Part shown: positions 1 through 11,000 of the stretch, piece after piece
Numbering within the stretch: the first letter of the stretch is position 1
Layout of the letters: every line of letters begins with the position of its first letter
DNA from: Agrypnia vestita
Taxonomy: Eukaryota > Arthropoda > Insecta > Trichoptera > Phryganeidae
Direction: 5' to 3'
Assembly (NCBI GenBank): GCA_016648135.1
Contig: JADDOH010011089.1
Coordinates: forward strand, 1 to 64,000
DNA: 64,000 nt
Made by a program: the position numbers and the translations under genes
Notes under the pieces: generated by a model
What the model was told of the DNA's origin: nothing
Database searches by the model: none
The model's input: only the letters and a program-made list of their open reading frames with translations

Positions 1-586
1 AACCAGCCAAACCATGCCCCAAGCGAAAATTGACTCCAAAAAAGTTACTTGTGAGCGTTTGGTGGACTAGTGCTGGTGTCGTTCACAACAGCTTTCTTAA
101 ATCTGGCCAGACGATTACGGCAGATGTCTATTGTCAGCAACTGCAAACCATGATGGAAAAGCTAGTTGCTAAACAACCGAGGCTGTTTAATCGCTCTAGG
201 CCACTGCTGCTTCATGATAACGCTAGACCACACACTGCACAACAGACGGCTACCAAATTAGAGGAGCTTCAATTGGAATGTCTAAGACATCCACCGTACT
301 CTCCAGACCTTGCCCCAACAGATTACCATTTTTTTCGAAATTTGGATAACTTCTTGCAAAGGAAAAAATTCAACTCTGATGGGGCAGTCCAAACCGCCTT
401 CAAAGATTTTATTGATTCCCGTCCGAATGGTTTTTTTAGTAAAGGGATCGATGAACTACCTATGAGATGGCAAAAGTGCATAGATAGCAATGGTACATAC
501 TTTGATTAAATAAATATATTATAATAAAAAAAATCGGCTTTATGTTCCTCCCATACTAAACGCCAATTTCATATGTAAGGACCTAA
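1..586 (+). mobile_element. mariner element (cecropia-type), 3' half
   Basis: The element runs in from the left edge and ends at a terminal repeat GGACCTAA (579-586) followed by the TA target dinucleotide. The same terminal repeat closes the second copy at 23210-24317, which is complete at both ends. The copy looks young: its reading frame is open from the window edge to the natural stop. The 5' half lies outside the window. Confidence 0.9.
3..509 (+). CDS. mariner transposase, C-terminal part (partial)
   Basis: The open frame enters at base 3 and ends with FD-stop, the usual mariner C-terminus. It carries the second catalytic aspartate in LLHDNARPH and the third in [13 protein letters not shown], the D,D34D arrangement of mariner transposases that cut and paste DNA at TA sites. 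The N-terminal helix-turn-helix and the first catalytic Asp (CDEKW-type motif) lie upstream of the window. The wording resembles the cecropia subfamily (related to human SETMAR/Hsmar1). No stop or frameshift is seen in the visible part, so whether the full copy is active cannot be judged. Confidence 0.9.
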   Translation, partial: PAKPCPKRKLTPKKLLVSVWWTSAGVVHNSFLKSGQTITADVYCQQLQTMMEKLVAKQPRLFNRSRPLLLHDNARPHTAQQTATKLEELQLECLRHPPYSPDLAPTDYHFFRNLDNFLQRKKFNSDGAVQTAFKDFIDSRPNGFFSKGIDELPMRWQKCIDSNGTYFD

Positions 587-588
587 TA

Positions 589-724
589 TTTAAAAAAATG
601 CAAACTTTGACATTGCATATCCCCATAACTATTGATTAGGTCATGGTTGCCTCAACATTTTCGACTCATTATCAAGGCAGAAATCCACCTGTAAAGTTTT
701 TGTTACAAGCTCTCAGACATCCTG
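589..724 (-). mobile_element. Half of a TA-flanked foldback MITE (CAGGGT family)
   Basis: This segment matches the right arm of the complete foldback copies at 17515-18017 and 47920-48449, including GCAAACTTTGA, ACTATTGAT and a terminal ...CATCCTG. It abuts the mariner terminus at 586, which suggests the mariner jumped into the MITE and that the left arm lies outside the window. Confidence 0.6.
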
Positions 725-1789
725 CATATCATAATAAGTCCCAGCCGATAGTATCTTTTCAGCTTCCATCTCCAGGTCGAGGAACGGGAATAAAGTCAAT
801 TTGAAAATTAAAGAGAGCGGTCAAATTAATCAGATGGGCTGGAGGAGGAACCACACCAGATAGAGTTGAGTTCTTTGGGGAAAGTTCTGGGATTGCACCG
901 ATCATACGGTGATGATATAAGACACGGATACCATCATCGTGCCTCCAAGGTACCTACCTACCAAAGAGGTTAAGGCCCCAGACCACTGTGAAAAAGTATT
1001 TTGTGTCATTTTTTTTCATTTTCTGAAAGATGCATTTGTTAAGAATTCTCTCACCAAATATTTTAAAGAAATTTGTAAAATTGACGGAGATACAGCGGTT
1101 TAATTTTTTTTGTTTGTATGTTGAATTATCAAAATTACATTTTTCAACCTGGTCGACAGCATTTAGAAAAACTATACATCCGATTCGAATGCGCCAAGTC
1201 GTAAATTGTTTGAAAATCCAGTCTCTATGGCAACCACGAAGGGATTTTTTTTAGAAAGGGCCCCCTTCTATTTTTTTTTTAATAAATGATGAAAATTTTC
1301 TATAAAAAATCGAAAATAAAATTCGCTAGTCCGCATTTTTTTTACATATCGAAATCCCCTACGTGATGCTATAAACCTATATGTCTAGTTTCTAAATATA
1401 TTTTTATTTCATTTTTCGGTTGTACCCTATGGCTTAATAGCTTTCAACCACCCAGCGGCAAATTCGTCAGAGTGTCCTCTTGGAAGCAGCGTACACCGAA
1501 AACTATACTTTAGATTTGAGTACAAAAATTTGTATGCAGTCTTCAATATGTATATATATATACTATGTGTAATAAATAAAAAAAATCCAAGTAATGTTTG
1601 CTTGAAAATAATTACGAAAAATACACCCTCATACCGCGCGCGCACAGTGGTCTGGGACCTTAAATAGTCTAGAATGGAAGTCTGAGCGGTGATTTGTCGC
1701 ACGAGCGGTGACAAAAGAATGTCAGATTAGTCATCATCATCATCGGTGACAGATAGCTGCTGCTGATACTTGGCATGTCAATATTATAA
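725..1789. other. AT-rich spacer, nothing recognised
   Basis: Open frames here (for example 1030-1254 plus and 1427-1714 minus) are low-complexity and match no family I know. A TCATCATCATCATC microsatellite occurs near 1731-1744. Confidence 0.5.
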
Positions 1790-2575
1790 GACCAAAATCT
1801 GACAAGAACATCGAATGTTAAAGATCTGGGTATTAGATTTGCGAGCAACCTAGCATTTTACGATCACATAGAGACGATCATTGGTAATGCTTTGAGAATG
1901 TTAGGATTTGTTCTGCGTACTGCCAGGGTTTTCGAGAATACCCGCGTACTGAGAACTCTTTACAATTCCTCGGTGCGAAGTAGACTCGGGAGTAGCTCAA
2001 TTATCTGGGGGCCACATGAGAGCAAGTACTCTCTTATGGTGGAGAAAATCCAAAATAAGTTTCTAAGATACCTCTACATGAGAGAGTACGGGAATTATCC
2101 TTGGCTCTACCCAACCGAGTTTCCCCAGGGTATGCTTGGCTACAATAGTTTAGAGACCAGAAGGAATGTGTATTTGATTACACATTTTTATCGATTGTTG
2201 CGCGGTGTGATCGATAATCCTGAAATTATGCAGAGCATTGGTTTGTATGTTCCTGATAGTCACCTTAGACATCATCAGCATAGATTATTTCACATTCCAA
2301 TACACAGGACCAACCTGCGGCTGGTTATGGCTGTTGGAAGAGCTACCGATATGCTGAACAATATCGCTTTGGGTATTGATATATTCCATGTGTCTGAAGG
2401 GGTTTTCCGATGCCCGATTCTCCTACACCTTTGACCTGCTTTTATATTATTTTTAATTAATTAAATATTATTATTTTGATATATATACTTTCATAATATG
2501 TATGATGCCTTGAACACTTAGTTTGTAATGTACATATTATTAAATAAATTGAATTTAATTTAATTGAAGAAAAGT
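1790..2575 (+). mobile_element. LINE 3' fragment (jockey/I/R1-like) with tail
   Basis: The frame 1802-2434 encodes the region downstream of a non-LTR reverse transcriptase. A KDLGIRF motif and FYDHIE are followed by SSIIWGPHES, a KIQNKFLRYLY block and LGYNSLETRR, the standard order in jockey/I-type LINE C-termini. A 3' AT-rich tail with TTTAATT repeats ends near 2575. The copy is truncated at its 5' end, as expected for LINE insertion, and its frame then ends early. Confidence 0.8.
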
Positions 2576-2756
2576 AGGCTTTTTAAGTGGTGAAATTATC
2601 AAAAATTGTAACTTATGCTTTTAAACATGGTCCATCAAACTCTAACATGATTCTCTTGAGCACTACATCTACGAAGATATAAGAAGTGGCAAAAACTACT
2701 ACACGCGAAGGCAAATATCCTCATAGATCGCTGCCCGTGATAACTAGATTAATTAG

Positions 2757-2830
2757 AGTAGCTTGTTGGTCCTGTGGTTAGGACACTCGCATTGTGATCC
2801 AAACCTCACTTCAGACTAGCAAGTTAGTCC
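2757..2830 (+). mobile_element. tRNA-derived SINE head, degraded
   Basis: The segment GTAGCTTGTTGGTCCTGTGG (2758-2777) and the following GTTAGGACACTCGC resemble a tRNA D-arm/A-box and anticodon arm. A better preserved copy of the same family lies on the minus strand at 46577-46652, where the B-box GGTTCGAATC is intact. The B-box is damaged here. It is not a functional tRNA because no acceptor stem can be formed. Confidence 0.6.
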
Positions 2831-3212
2831 TATTTTCATGAGCGTTTAGCTTAGTTTGAATATAGTAAGAATATTGATCTGACAGGTATTCCGTGTTCGC
2901 ATCTCTATTAAAAAAAAAGTCAGTCTCTTACAACTATCGCGAATGCGTTATCACTGTAGTATAGTTATTGCTTATTTACGATTATTTTAATAATGTTTAA
3001 CAAAACCAGAGAGTTGTACCCGTCAATCAATTTGATAGCGGCTTCATCGTTACTTTTACAAATAAAAACAGAAATAAAAGTTTCATTCATCCCGCGCGTT
3101 GATGTTTTCACGCGAAGCCGAAGTTGGCGCCGGCAACATGAACTTTACGACTACTAAAACTGATTCATGGAGGCGAGAATGCGTCACGCGAGTTATTGCG
3201 CGATCTGCGTTC

Positions 3213-3258
3213 CTGCTGCTGCTGACTGCTGCTGCTGCTGCTGACCTGAAGCTGCTGA
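3213..3258. repeat. (CTG)n microsatellite
   Basis: Two interrupted runs of CTG triplets lie inside a small GC-rich patch. The overlapping 60-residue open frame (3099-3281) owes its Leu/Ala runs to the triplets and is not supported as a gene. Confidence 0.8.
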
Positions 3259-3512
3259 CCAGTTGCCACCTATCTACATGAACTTAGCTAATTTAATCAA
3301 AATCATTTAAAAAATCACGTTTGTAATACATTTACGCGTAAAGACAGTCGGCCTTTGGCCATGAAATACAGTGCACGCGTGTAGTGTTACCGCCGGAACT
3401 GCGCCTATTTAAACTATGTAAATATTTTATTATTATTCTTCAAATATTTCATTCTATGACAAATCGGCGATTTTGTATACTTGAAGCTCTGTTCTCAAAG
3501 GACGGAGTAAGC

Positions 3513-4107
3513 CAGGTGTGGCGAACCTTTTTAGGTCCGCGTGCCAAAAATCCTCAAATATTATTTCTCGATTGTGTGGCGTGCCCAAGCAGTAAAAAAA
3601 ATTAACAAAATAGAAAAAATGTTTTTTTTAAATTTCATTTACCAGCTTAAAAATTACAATATAGTTTCTTAAAAATAAAGTCGTAATCAATTAACTACAC
3701 ATCAATGAGATTTTTTCTGTTGTAGGTATACTCGATAAGAAATTCTTAATATCTCGTTCATATTTCGTCACTCTTAGTAATACACACAACCTAATTAATT
3801 ACATTTTATGAAATTCATTTCTGAAAATAATGACTCCCAAGCAATGTAGAAGAGAAAATTGATAATATTGCTCTCGCTAGTTTCTTTAAATCGCTAAAGA
3901 TTTCTGGAATGGCGTTCCAATGTCTCATTTTTTTCTTCTTCTCCATATTTATTAATTATGTTCGTTAATCGATCGCTTACAATTATTACCAAATTCAATA
4001 ATTTAAAAATTTAAAAAATTATTTTTGAACTTGGTAATCGTTCGCGTGCCTTCCGAATTTTCAAACGTGCCGCCTCTGGCACGCGTGCCCTAGGTTCGCC
4101 ACACCTG
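3513..4107. mobile_element. Non-autonomous hAT element
   Basis: Terminal inverted repeats CAGGTGTGGCGAACC (start) and GGTTCGCCACACCTG (end) bound the element. It is flanked by a perfect 8-bp duplication GAGTAAGC (3505-3512 and 4108-4115). Eight-base duplications and a CAGnG terminus are the hAT hallmark. No transposase domain is readable inside the 595 bp. Confidence 0.93.
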
Positions 4108-4233
4108 GAGTAAGCCAAGATGAGATACAAGGAGACCAGAATTTGGACGAACCTTTTACTGTCCGTTTATATCCGGTATTCTCACAGTAGAAAATAGTTC
4201 ACAGTAGGAAATAGCTCACAGAAGGAAGTAGCT

Positions 4234-4445
4234 CAATATCACCACGAATATCAAAAACAAACTATTTATAACTGAACGCAACGCAAATTACGGTTTTGCT
4301 GTGCACCATGTATCCGAACACACCTACGCTTTATATTTAGATTCCCCTAACATTGAATGAGTGGATTTGTTGAGTTCTCAAGTTGTCAATTATTACTTGT
4401 TTCACAGCATAACATGAGTTCTTTCATCTAGTTTCTCACAGAAGG
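4234..4445 (+). repeat. Fragment of the TAGTGATGCAA hAT-MITE family
   Basis: The stretch resembles the interior of the complete element at 27292-27860 and the copy near 12390-13011. It shares CACGAATAT, AACACACCTACGC and ACATTGAATGA. Both termini are missing. Three nearby TAG(C/T)TCACAG-type short repeats (4190-4235 and 4432-4455) flank it. Confidence 0.65.
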
Positions 4446-4504
4446 AAATAGCTCTAGCTAAATATACATGCTCGACACCTTCGCGACGTGGTCTTGGAGT
4501 AGTA

Positions 4505-5170
4505 CGCCGGCCGCACACTGGCTGCGTTTTCGTACGAAATTGAGTAGTACGTATACGTACGAATACGCAAGTACATTCCTAACCTTCGAAGCAGTATTGA
4601 ACATCGCACACTGTACACGATTTAGTTGTGCGTGTACGCACGTATAGATGCGACGTCCGACACGATCCGGATTTGTTCGGAAATTTTTGCGATTTCGTAC
4701 GATGGATGTTGAAAATTTTGTCAATTTGACACATGACCACAAATGTTTGTGGGACCAAAGCGATTCAACTACGTGACCATCAGCGCAGATCATGGCGGAA
4801 AATCTCTAAAGAACTAAAAAAATACCTGTAAGTTAAATAATTTGGTTTAATGAAGGTGAGGTATAATTATGTACTTTGAAAAAAAAACTTTTAAATATTT
4901 CTCCGATGTTATGATCTCTCGTTGCACTTCGATTCTCCCCAGCATTTGTGAATCTATTAGTCATGAAATTTGTCATTATTTAAGTCTGCCATAATAGAGT
5001 TTTCCATAAGATACAGATTATTAATTTGGCACACACGTCATTGGAGAAATGCGAATAGTATAACTGATCGTGACAACGCAAGACGCAATCAATGTGCGCG
5101 CTCCAATACGTACGATAGTAGTCGTACGAATACGTACGTAATAATTCGTATCCAAAGTGTAGCCGGCCGT
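4505..5170 (+). mobile_element. Probable PIF/Harbinger element with MADF remnant
   Basis: Imperfect terminal repeats start with GCCGGCC(G/T)(C)ACACT at the left and read AGTGTAGCCGGCC at the right. Both are followed inward by TACG-rich sub-terminal repeats. Inside is a MADF-type DNA-binding frame (4702-4829), the accessory protein that Harbinger transposons carry beside the transposase. I could not settle the 3-bp target duplication, so the boundaries are approximate. Confidence 0.5.
4702..4829 (+). pseudogene. MADF/Myb-like domain remnant of Harbinger type
   Basis: An ATG opens MDVENFVNL...HKCLWDQSD, the beginning of a MADF (Myb/SANT-like) domain. A single-base frameshift near 4776 then lets the frame continue as RDHQRRSWRKISKELKKYL, matching the conserved W-x-x-I-x-x-x-L helix of that domain. 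A GTAAGT follows directly and could be a donor site. With the frameshift it is most likely a dead transposon accessory gene; a decayed host MADF exon is the alternative. Confidence 0.55.
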
Positions 5171-5339
5171 AAGCCGCATATAGCTTTCCCATAGACCGCG
5201 AGATGTATAAATAGTGTATGAAATAAATATGGAAATTATTAAAAGAAACATCTGGGACAGAGCGTAGACCGATGCGAGGAATGATATTATTATTAAATGA
5301 CAAACATCAACAAAGAAGCTGTTATTCTCCATCATATGT

Positions 5340-5775
5340 TATATGGCATTATTAGTTGGTCACAGTGTAATTCACAGGCGCAGGGAATGATACAAAGAAC
5401 TTTAAACAGAGCCCTTAAAATAATCTTCAAACTAGATCGATAAACCAGAACTACTGACTTGTACAAAATCACCGGCGTGCTTAACCTAGAAGATCTGATA
5501 TATGTGGAAAAGATAAAGATGACTTATAAAATAAAGAACCAATTATTAAAAACGAATATCATCCTTTAACAGAACAGTGACGTACATAGATAACACACAA
5601 GAACAAGAGACTATATAAGAAGTGATATATATACTAATAGAGATAGATATGGTTTCCTATACACTGCGATCGATTTTTATAATGGAATCCCCAATTCCAT
5701 AAAAGAATTAAATAGTACAGAACTATTCAATAAACAGCTGAAGGGACTCGTGTTGGGGAGGAGATAACTGTGTAA
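5340..5775 (+). mobile_element. LINE reverse-transcriptase C-terminal remnant
   Basis: Across three stops the plus strand reads RALKIIFKLD, then LYKITGVLNLEDLIYVEKIKM, then YGFLYTAIDFYNGIPNSIKE. This is the typical downstream region of CR1/jockey-like LINEs. The copy is dead: stops interrupt it after FKLDR and after NIIL. Confidence 0.65.
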
Positions 5776-7239
5776 CAAATCAATGTGCTGATACTTTACT
5801 TTATTTCCTGTCCCATTATACCAGCATACAATTGCTGTTTGGGGACACGAGATAAAAACAAACGAATGTCTGTATTCTTTAGAAACTATATCTAATGAAA
5901 AATGGTTTTCAACCAATATGCAGGAAAATAACTCTTCGCATACTGAGCATTTTGCTAGATGTGATGGAAAGAGCTAGAAATATTGATGATCATTGAGAAT
6001 ACATAGAAGAGGGGGATCTCCAATAAGTTGAACAGACTGAGAAACAAACGAAGCCTCGCTATACAGTAAATAATGGAAGCAGTTCATTCTATAGAAGTCG
6101 GCCAACCAAAGGACTGAGAAGCTCAGACAAGATCGTTTAGAGATTGACATTCACATGAACTGGTTGGGTTAGGTTAGGTTAGGTTAGGTGAAAATTGTAC
6201 TTGAGTAACTTTCTTCTGAATCCATGTCTTACGTCATTCAATCCGTAGGTACTAAACCTTATTATTAGTATTTTGATGAATGTGTCAGTTAACTTTGCAG
6301 CTATTTTTTTTAATTTTGTGCAAATAAAATCAGATCAGATCAAAAGGCACTGCCATATCCGGTTTTCCCGCAAAACTAATTTTGTAATGTTGAAAACATA
6401 ATAAATTAACATAATCAACATACCTATGTGATTTTATTAAGCCTGGGTGTTTCTGTAATTCGTTTCGCCACAAATAAACAATATAAATAAAATCTAAGAT
6501 GATGGCGAGAATAGTACAATGTCCAAATATCTAAATGTGATAGCTATTAAACAGTGAATATATTTCAATGTTACGGTACATAATATTTATTTTTATAATC
6601 CTCTTTGGGAAAATGTCGGCAGAATTTATAATGTATAAGAAAAATTTATGCAAATCAACATGAAACAAGAGGCAGAGAAAGAATTAGATGCTTTTCAGGA
6701 AGAAGTCCAAGAGGACATTAGAAAGAAGAAAAAATTGTATAAAATTAATGATAATAAATGTGCGCTGTACATGTTATAGATAGGTTTTTAAAATGAATGT
6801 GCGTTAGATCGTATACGCATATTAGTTAAAGTATGAATAATTATAATAGTTAAGTCCATGGTTCAACTGTTTGTAGCTGCTTCAAAAAGATTATTATTAT
6901 CTACAAGATGATCTGTGAAGCAGAAGAATAATAACTAACGTATTTTTTTAAAGAATGTCTGAATTAATAGTTTAATTAAAGTTAGTTGTACTTTAGTTAA
7001 CCACTTCTCTAGCATTTTATTTACACCACTTTCAGAAAGTGTTTTAGTATGATTCACTCATTTTGTTAATTGCAATGTCTTAGGACAGGCGTTAAGTATG
7101 TAGAATACCGAATCAATTAGATTTTAAAATATAAATATTTGTAATTGGTTCATGCAATGTACACTGCGTTTTGACAACAAACCGTTAAATTCATTACTAA
7201 ATATTTTAAATAAATAAATAAAATATTTATTACGGGCCG
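5776..7239. other. AT-rich upstream flank, mostly unrecognised
   Basis: I see no gene here. The only structured item is the TTAGG array at 6167-6189. A weak LINE-like patch, with basic Arg/Lys wording, may lie at 6655-6740. Confidence 0.5.
6167..6189 (+). repeat. Interstitial (TTAGG)n array
   Basis: Between four and five units of the pentamer TTAGG occur in register. TTAGG is the telomere repeat of most insect orders; at this length it is an interstitial trace, not a telomere. Confidence 0.85.
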
Positions 7240-8004
7240 ATCCCTCTAGCGCCCCAGACAAAGTAGGTCTCTTCGGACGCGGTGTTGTTACACCGACACG
7301 GCGGCGCATCAGTTCATTCATTAAACCGAGGTTCGCACAAAGCTCTCGACAAATAAAAGCAAAATGGCAAGTGAAGAAAATCTGCGCGAAAGTTAAGGCT
7401 TCGCGGAGGCTGCGGGAGAGAAGGGCGGAACCCTCGCCCGGCCGAGCGGGGGCAGCCGCCGGGCGGCAAAGCGGGTCGCCGCGGGAAAGGTGAGCGGCGC
7501 TCGCGGGCGACTCTGCGAGCGCGGAGAGCCCAAGGCGCGCATTTCGAGCAGCGGCCGAAGGGGGCTCCGAGCCGAGTACCGTTGCCACCAGCGCGAGGGA
7601 CTCCAGTCCCCAGTCGAGCGAGGACCCGCGCCAGCTCCGCACGACTATCGCGCTCCTCCGGTCTGAACAAACTACAGTTATCTTCGATACTGGACTTAAT
7701 CACGCCGCTTAACTCGAACACATTACGGGACATTGGCTATAAGTGTTACCAAACACAGGTTCAGAGACGCCTTTTAAGATTGTTCCCTTTGCCTAGATTC
7801 ATCATTCGGGTATTCGTACAGTTCTGGGAACCCGTTGCGTATCGATTAGGACTTCTGAAAGCTGGAGTGATCGGTGACGATGCGTTTCCTCTCCTGACAG
7901 TGCTGGGGTCAGGATCGGGTCTGAAGCGCTCGCGGCGGACTGTGACTGTGACCCGAAGTGAACTGTGTCGGATCTTGTGGGCCGAGTGAATCGTCACGCG
8001 AGCC
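7240..8004 (+). promoter_or_regulatory. mas: GC-rich promoter-like island and 5' UTR of masquerade
   Basis: Base composition changes abruptly from AT-rich to CpG-rich, especially 7430-7640, just upstream of the signal-peptide exon. A TATA-like GGCTATAAG occurs at 7735-7743. Long overlapping open frames on both strands (7124-7642 minus, 7582-7989 plus) are explained by the low density of stops in GC-rich DNA and show no domain. The transcription start is not determined; a 5' UTR intron cannot be excluded. Confidence 0.5.
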
Positions 8005-8095
8005 ATGATTCCCTGGAAAGTGGTGCTGATCCTCGGAGCCGTGCCCTGGACGCTGCGGGCGCAGGACGACTCCTTCGCCGGGAGTTTTCTGTCAG
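8005..8095 (+). CDS. mas: mas exon 1: start and signal peptide
   Basis: The ATG is the first in frame: an in-frame TGA lies 18 nt upstream (7987-7989). The exon encodes [19 protein letters not shown], a typical signal peptide with a likely cut before QDDS, then the beginning of the mature protein. The donor is TCAG/GTTTGG and leaves one base (G) over. That base joins exon 2 as a glycine codon to give ...SFLSG-LLDTLD. The donor is weaker than the others; the frame match and the unique start support it. Confidence 0.88.
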
Positions 8096-11000
8096 GTTTG
8101 GGACTTTTCTTTCTACTCGAGTATCTACAGGTCTTCCTCAAACCCTGGCACTGATCCCTGCTTCGTGTAGTTCTCATCCGTGGAAAGCCAACTTTATTTA
8201 CCTCTGGATCGGCAGCAGGATGTCACTGCAGGATCTTCCAGGTCGTAGTAAATAAACACGATTTCATATATGTCTGGCCGAGGTAGCCAATATCATCAGC
8301 AAAACCAAAGAAAAGAGGGCATATTTATTCTTTTCTTTCATACTATTCTAACGAAGGATAAAACTAAACTAAACTTTCCGAACTGGTCGGCTTTGAAACT
8401 AGTTTTATTGTTGGTGTAAACAAATTTTTCTTGCAAATCTGTCTTATGCCCCATCCCCTGCGGGCTTTTGCATTAACTTTGCTCATTATTATTTAGTGAT
8501 GTATTTTTGTCAGAACTTTTCGGTTTGTCTTCTTCCCTTAATAACATTTCTGAAATACGCATTGTGTTTAATTTGGCTTCATTTAAAAGGTCCATCCGTA
8601 AAGTTATTGCTTCATTATTATTTATTATGTGTGCAAGCACTAGTGTTTAAAATTAATCCCGTACAAGACAGGCGCAAAAGACATATATAAGACATAGGTA
8701 AATTAAATATTTACGTACCTACAGTACATCACCATTACAGACTTCCAATTTCTGACGACTGAAATGAAATTATTTATTTTCTAATCGAAAAATGTACCTT
8801 ACGAACAAAAGGGTCACGTATCCGACTAACTTTGAGAAATATTTCAAAGAAAATTGAATAAAATGGTCACGCTTTGCTCGAAGATCGTTCATATCTCGTA
8901 ACAATACATTTTATTCGAGCACCTATCTACCTTTTCAAATTTATTTAGCTTTACGAAAGTAATTTCAGCATTGAAAATTATATTATATTATGATATAAGC
9001 TTCAGACTTTTATCCATCTTAAAAGGGCGATACGCGGTATTGCGATATTTGCGATAGAAATTTTTGAATTAAAAAATGAGTAATAAGTAGGTACAAAAGA
9101 TTTTGATTCCGTTAAGGCTGGACACTCACTGCAAATGCATATTTCGGCGTTTTTTTACGGACATGTGGGTTTTTATTATTCATTTATATCAGAATGTATA
9201 CTCTAGACTGCAATTTTTTAGGGCAATAACTTAGATAGAACCTTTGTTATGATATAAAAGTAATAAACTAGACATTATTTATAATAATTAATAAAATATA
9301 AGTATTAATCGGCAGGCCACGGCCAAAAAATCGTTTTTAGCGTCCTAGGCGGCGCTAATTTTTAATGAATATTTATATGTACGCATAATATGTTTTTTAT
9401 ACGTATAAAGTATACTTCATTATCTAGTACTTTTACTAAGGAAATCAAGAAATATTCAATATTTAAAAAGTTATAAAATTATAAATTTGCGAGAAATTTT
9501 TACGTTTTTTGTTGATTTTAAAACGCTTTTTAATTATATAAAGAGATGATTTAAAACAGTATATTCTATTTATTCCTGTACTTTGAGGCTTTACTCACAC
9601 CTACTGTCCCACAAAGAAGTCTTCATTTCTTATTCTACCTCGCAAGGACACTCCGTCCTTGTACCTTGAACTTGGGATGAGGTCTGCTATGAGTTCCCAA
9701 GTTGCTATACTGCAGTTCAGGTCAAGGAGGACGTATTGCTTGAAGATTTGTTTTGAATCAAAGTGGAAACGTTTGAAACTTGAGCAATTGCCTATCGATT
9801 TCTTTTGTAATATCGTAGTGAAACTTAAATGAAGTAAGACTGAACGATGAGGGAAAAATAAAGAGCAGCATTTGGAAAGTCAGAACAAATTTCAAAGCCA
9901 AAATATGTAGTGCGCAACTTTATTAGAAAAAAGAAATGTTCAAAGTTCAATGTATTATATTATCGTATTAAAACGGTAATATGAAAGTATTAAATACAAC
10001 GGAAAATAAACGCACGATAGATAAAATATGCCGGTGTTAAAAAATGATAGCAAAAAAGACAATGTACCAAGGTACAATGCGCCTAAATTAGGAAATGAGG
10101 TTATACAATTTTTTCACATTCCAATAGACAACAGTTTTTTTCCATAGATAAGCCATTTACTTACCTTGTAATGTGGTTTTTCAGAGAATCTCGGGTAAAA
10201 TGCGTCACGAAATTGCGGTAAAAAGCATGTTAACATGTTACAGAATAATAGTATTCAATTAATAAGATAAACCTACACAATTAACACCATTGACGTATTA
10301 TAATATAGACACGTTATTCCCATACTAGCCGACTTTCATATGTAGCAAATATTGCATTGAAAGACACAACAAATCAAAGCACATTATTTCACAAAAAAAA
10401 ATCAGGTAAATTGAAGCTACGGTGACTAAAATAACATACTCATTCTTACAATAGTGTACGATACTCTGTTCCTTTTTCCCCGGGACTTATTTTCGGCGTA
10501 ACGTCGCGCCCGATCACAAAGAATAATAACGACAACGAATGCAAATAAGGCAATTACCTTACTTTTGAGTTGCCAAGACTTCCCGCTTGGAACGTATTTA
10601 CAGTTTATTATATCATTGATTTACACCGTTTTTGTTCTCCACAAAACAAAAGAACACTATCTGAACGTGGAAAAAAATTCATACGATGTTTGAATAGACT
10701 TTAAATACATTCATGACCCTGACGACGGACGATTGGCCCCGAAACGTGTTGATATTTTCAACAAATTAGTGATGAAAGCAAAGAATATTTTTATATTAAT
10801 AAAGTCACCATAAAATCATTTGCTTTTTTCGAAGAAGTCAGAATATGTGCATTAATTTGTATAGGAAGTGGTGTGGAGTGGACTAGCAAAACATATTCTC
10901 TATGCAGGGGTGTTATTTTTTCTTATTGTTTATTTCACCTCTTTCTTAATTTAAAACTTCGAAGATTTATTGTGTTGTAATAGATATAAACAGTTATATA

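Noticed and set aside
7124..7642. 172-residue minus-strand frame in the GC-rich island
   Set aside because: It overlaps another long frame on each strand, has Ala/Arg/Pro-rich low-complexity wording and no domain, and lies where the mas promoter or 5' UTR is expected. GC content explains it.
7582..7989. 135-residue plus-strand frame before mas exon 1
   Set aside because: It ends at the in-frame stop just before the mas start, is in another frame context from any recognised protein, and is best read as 5' UTR.
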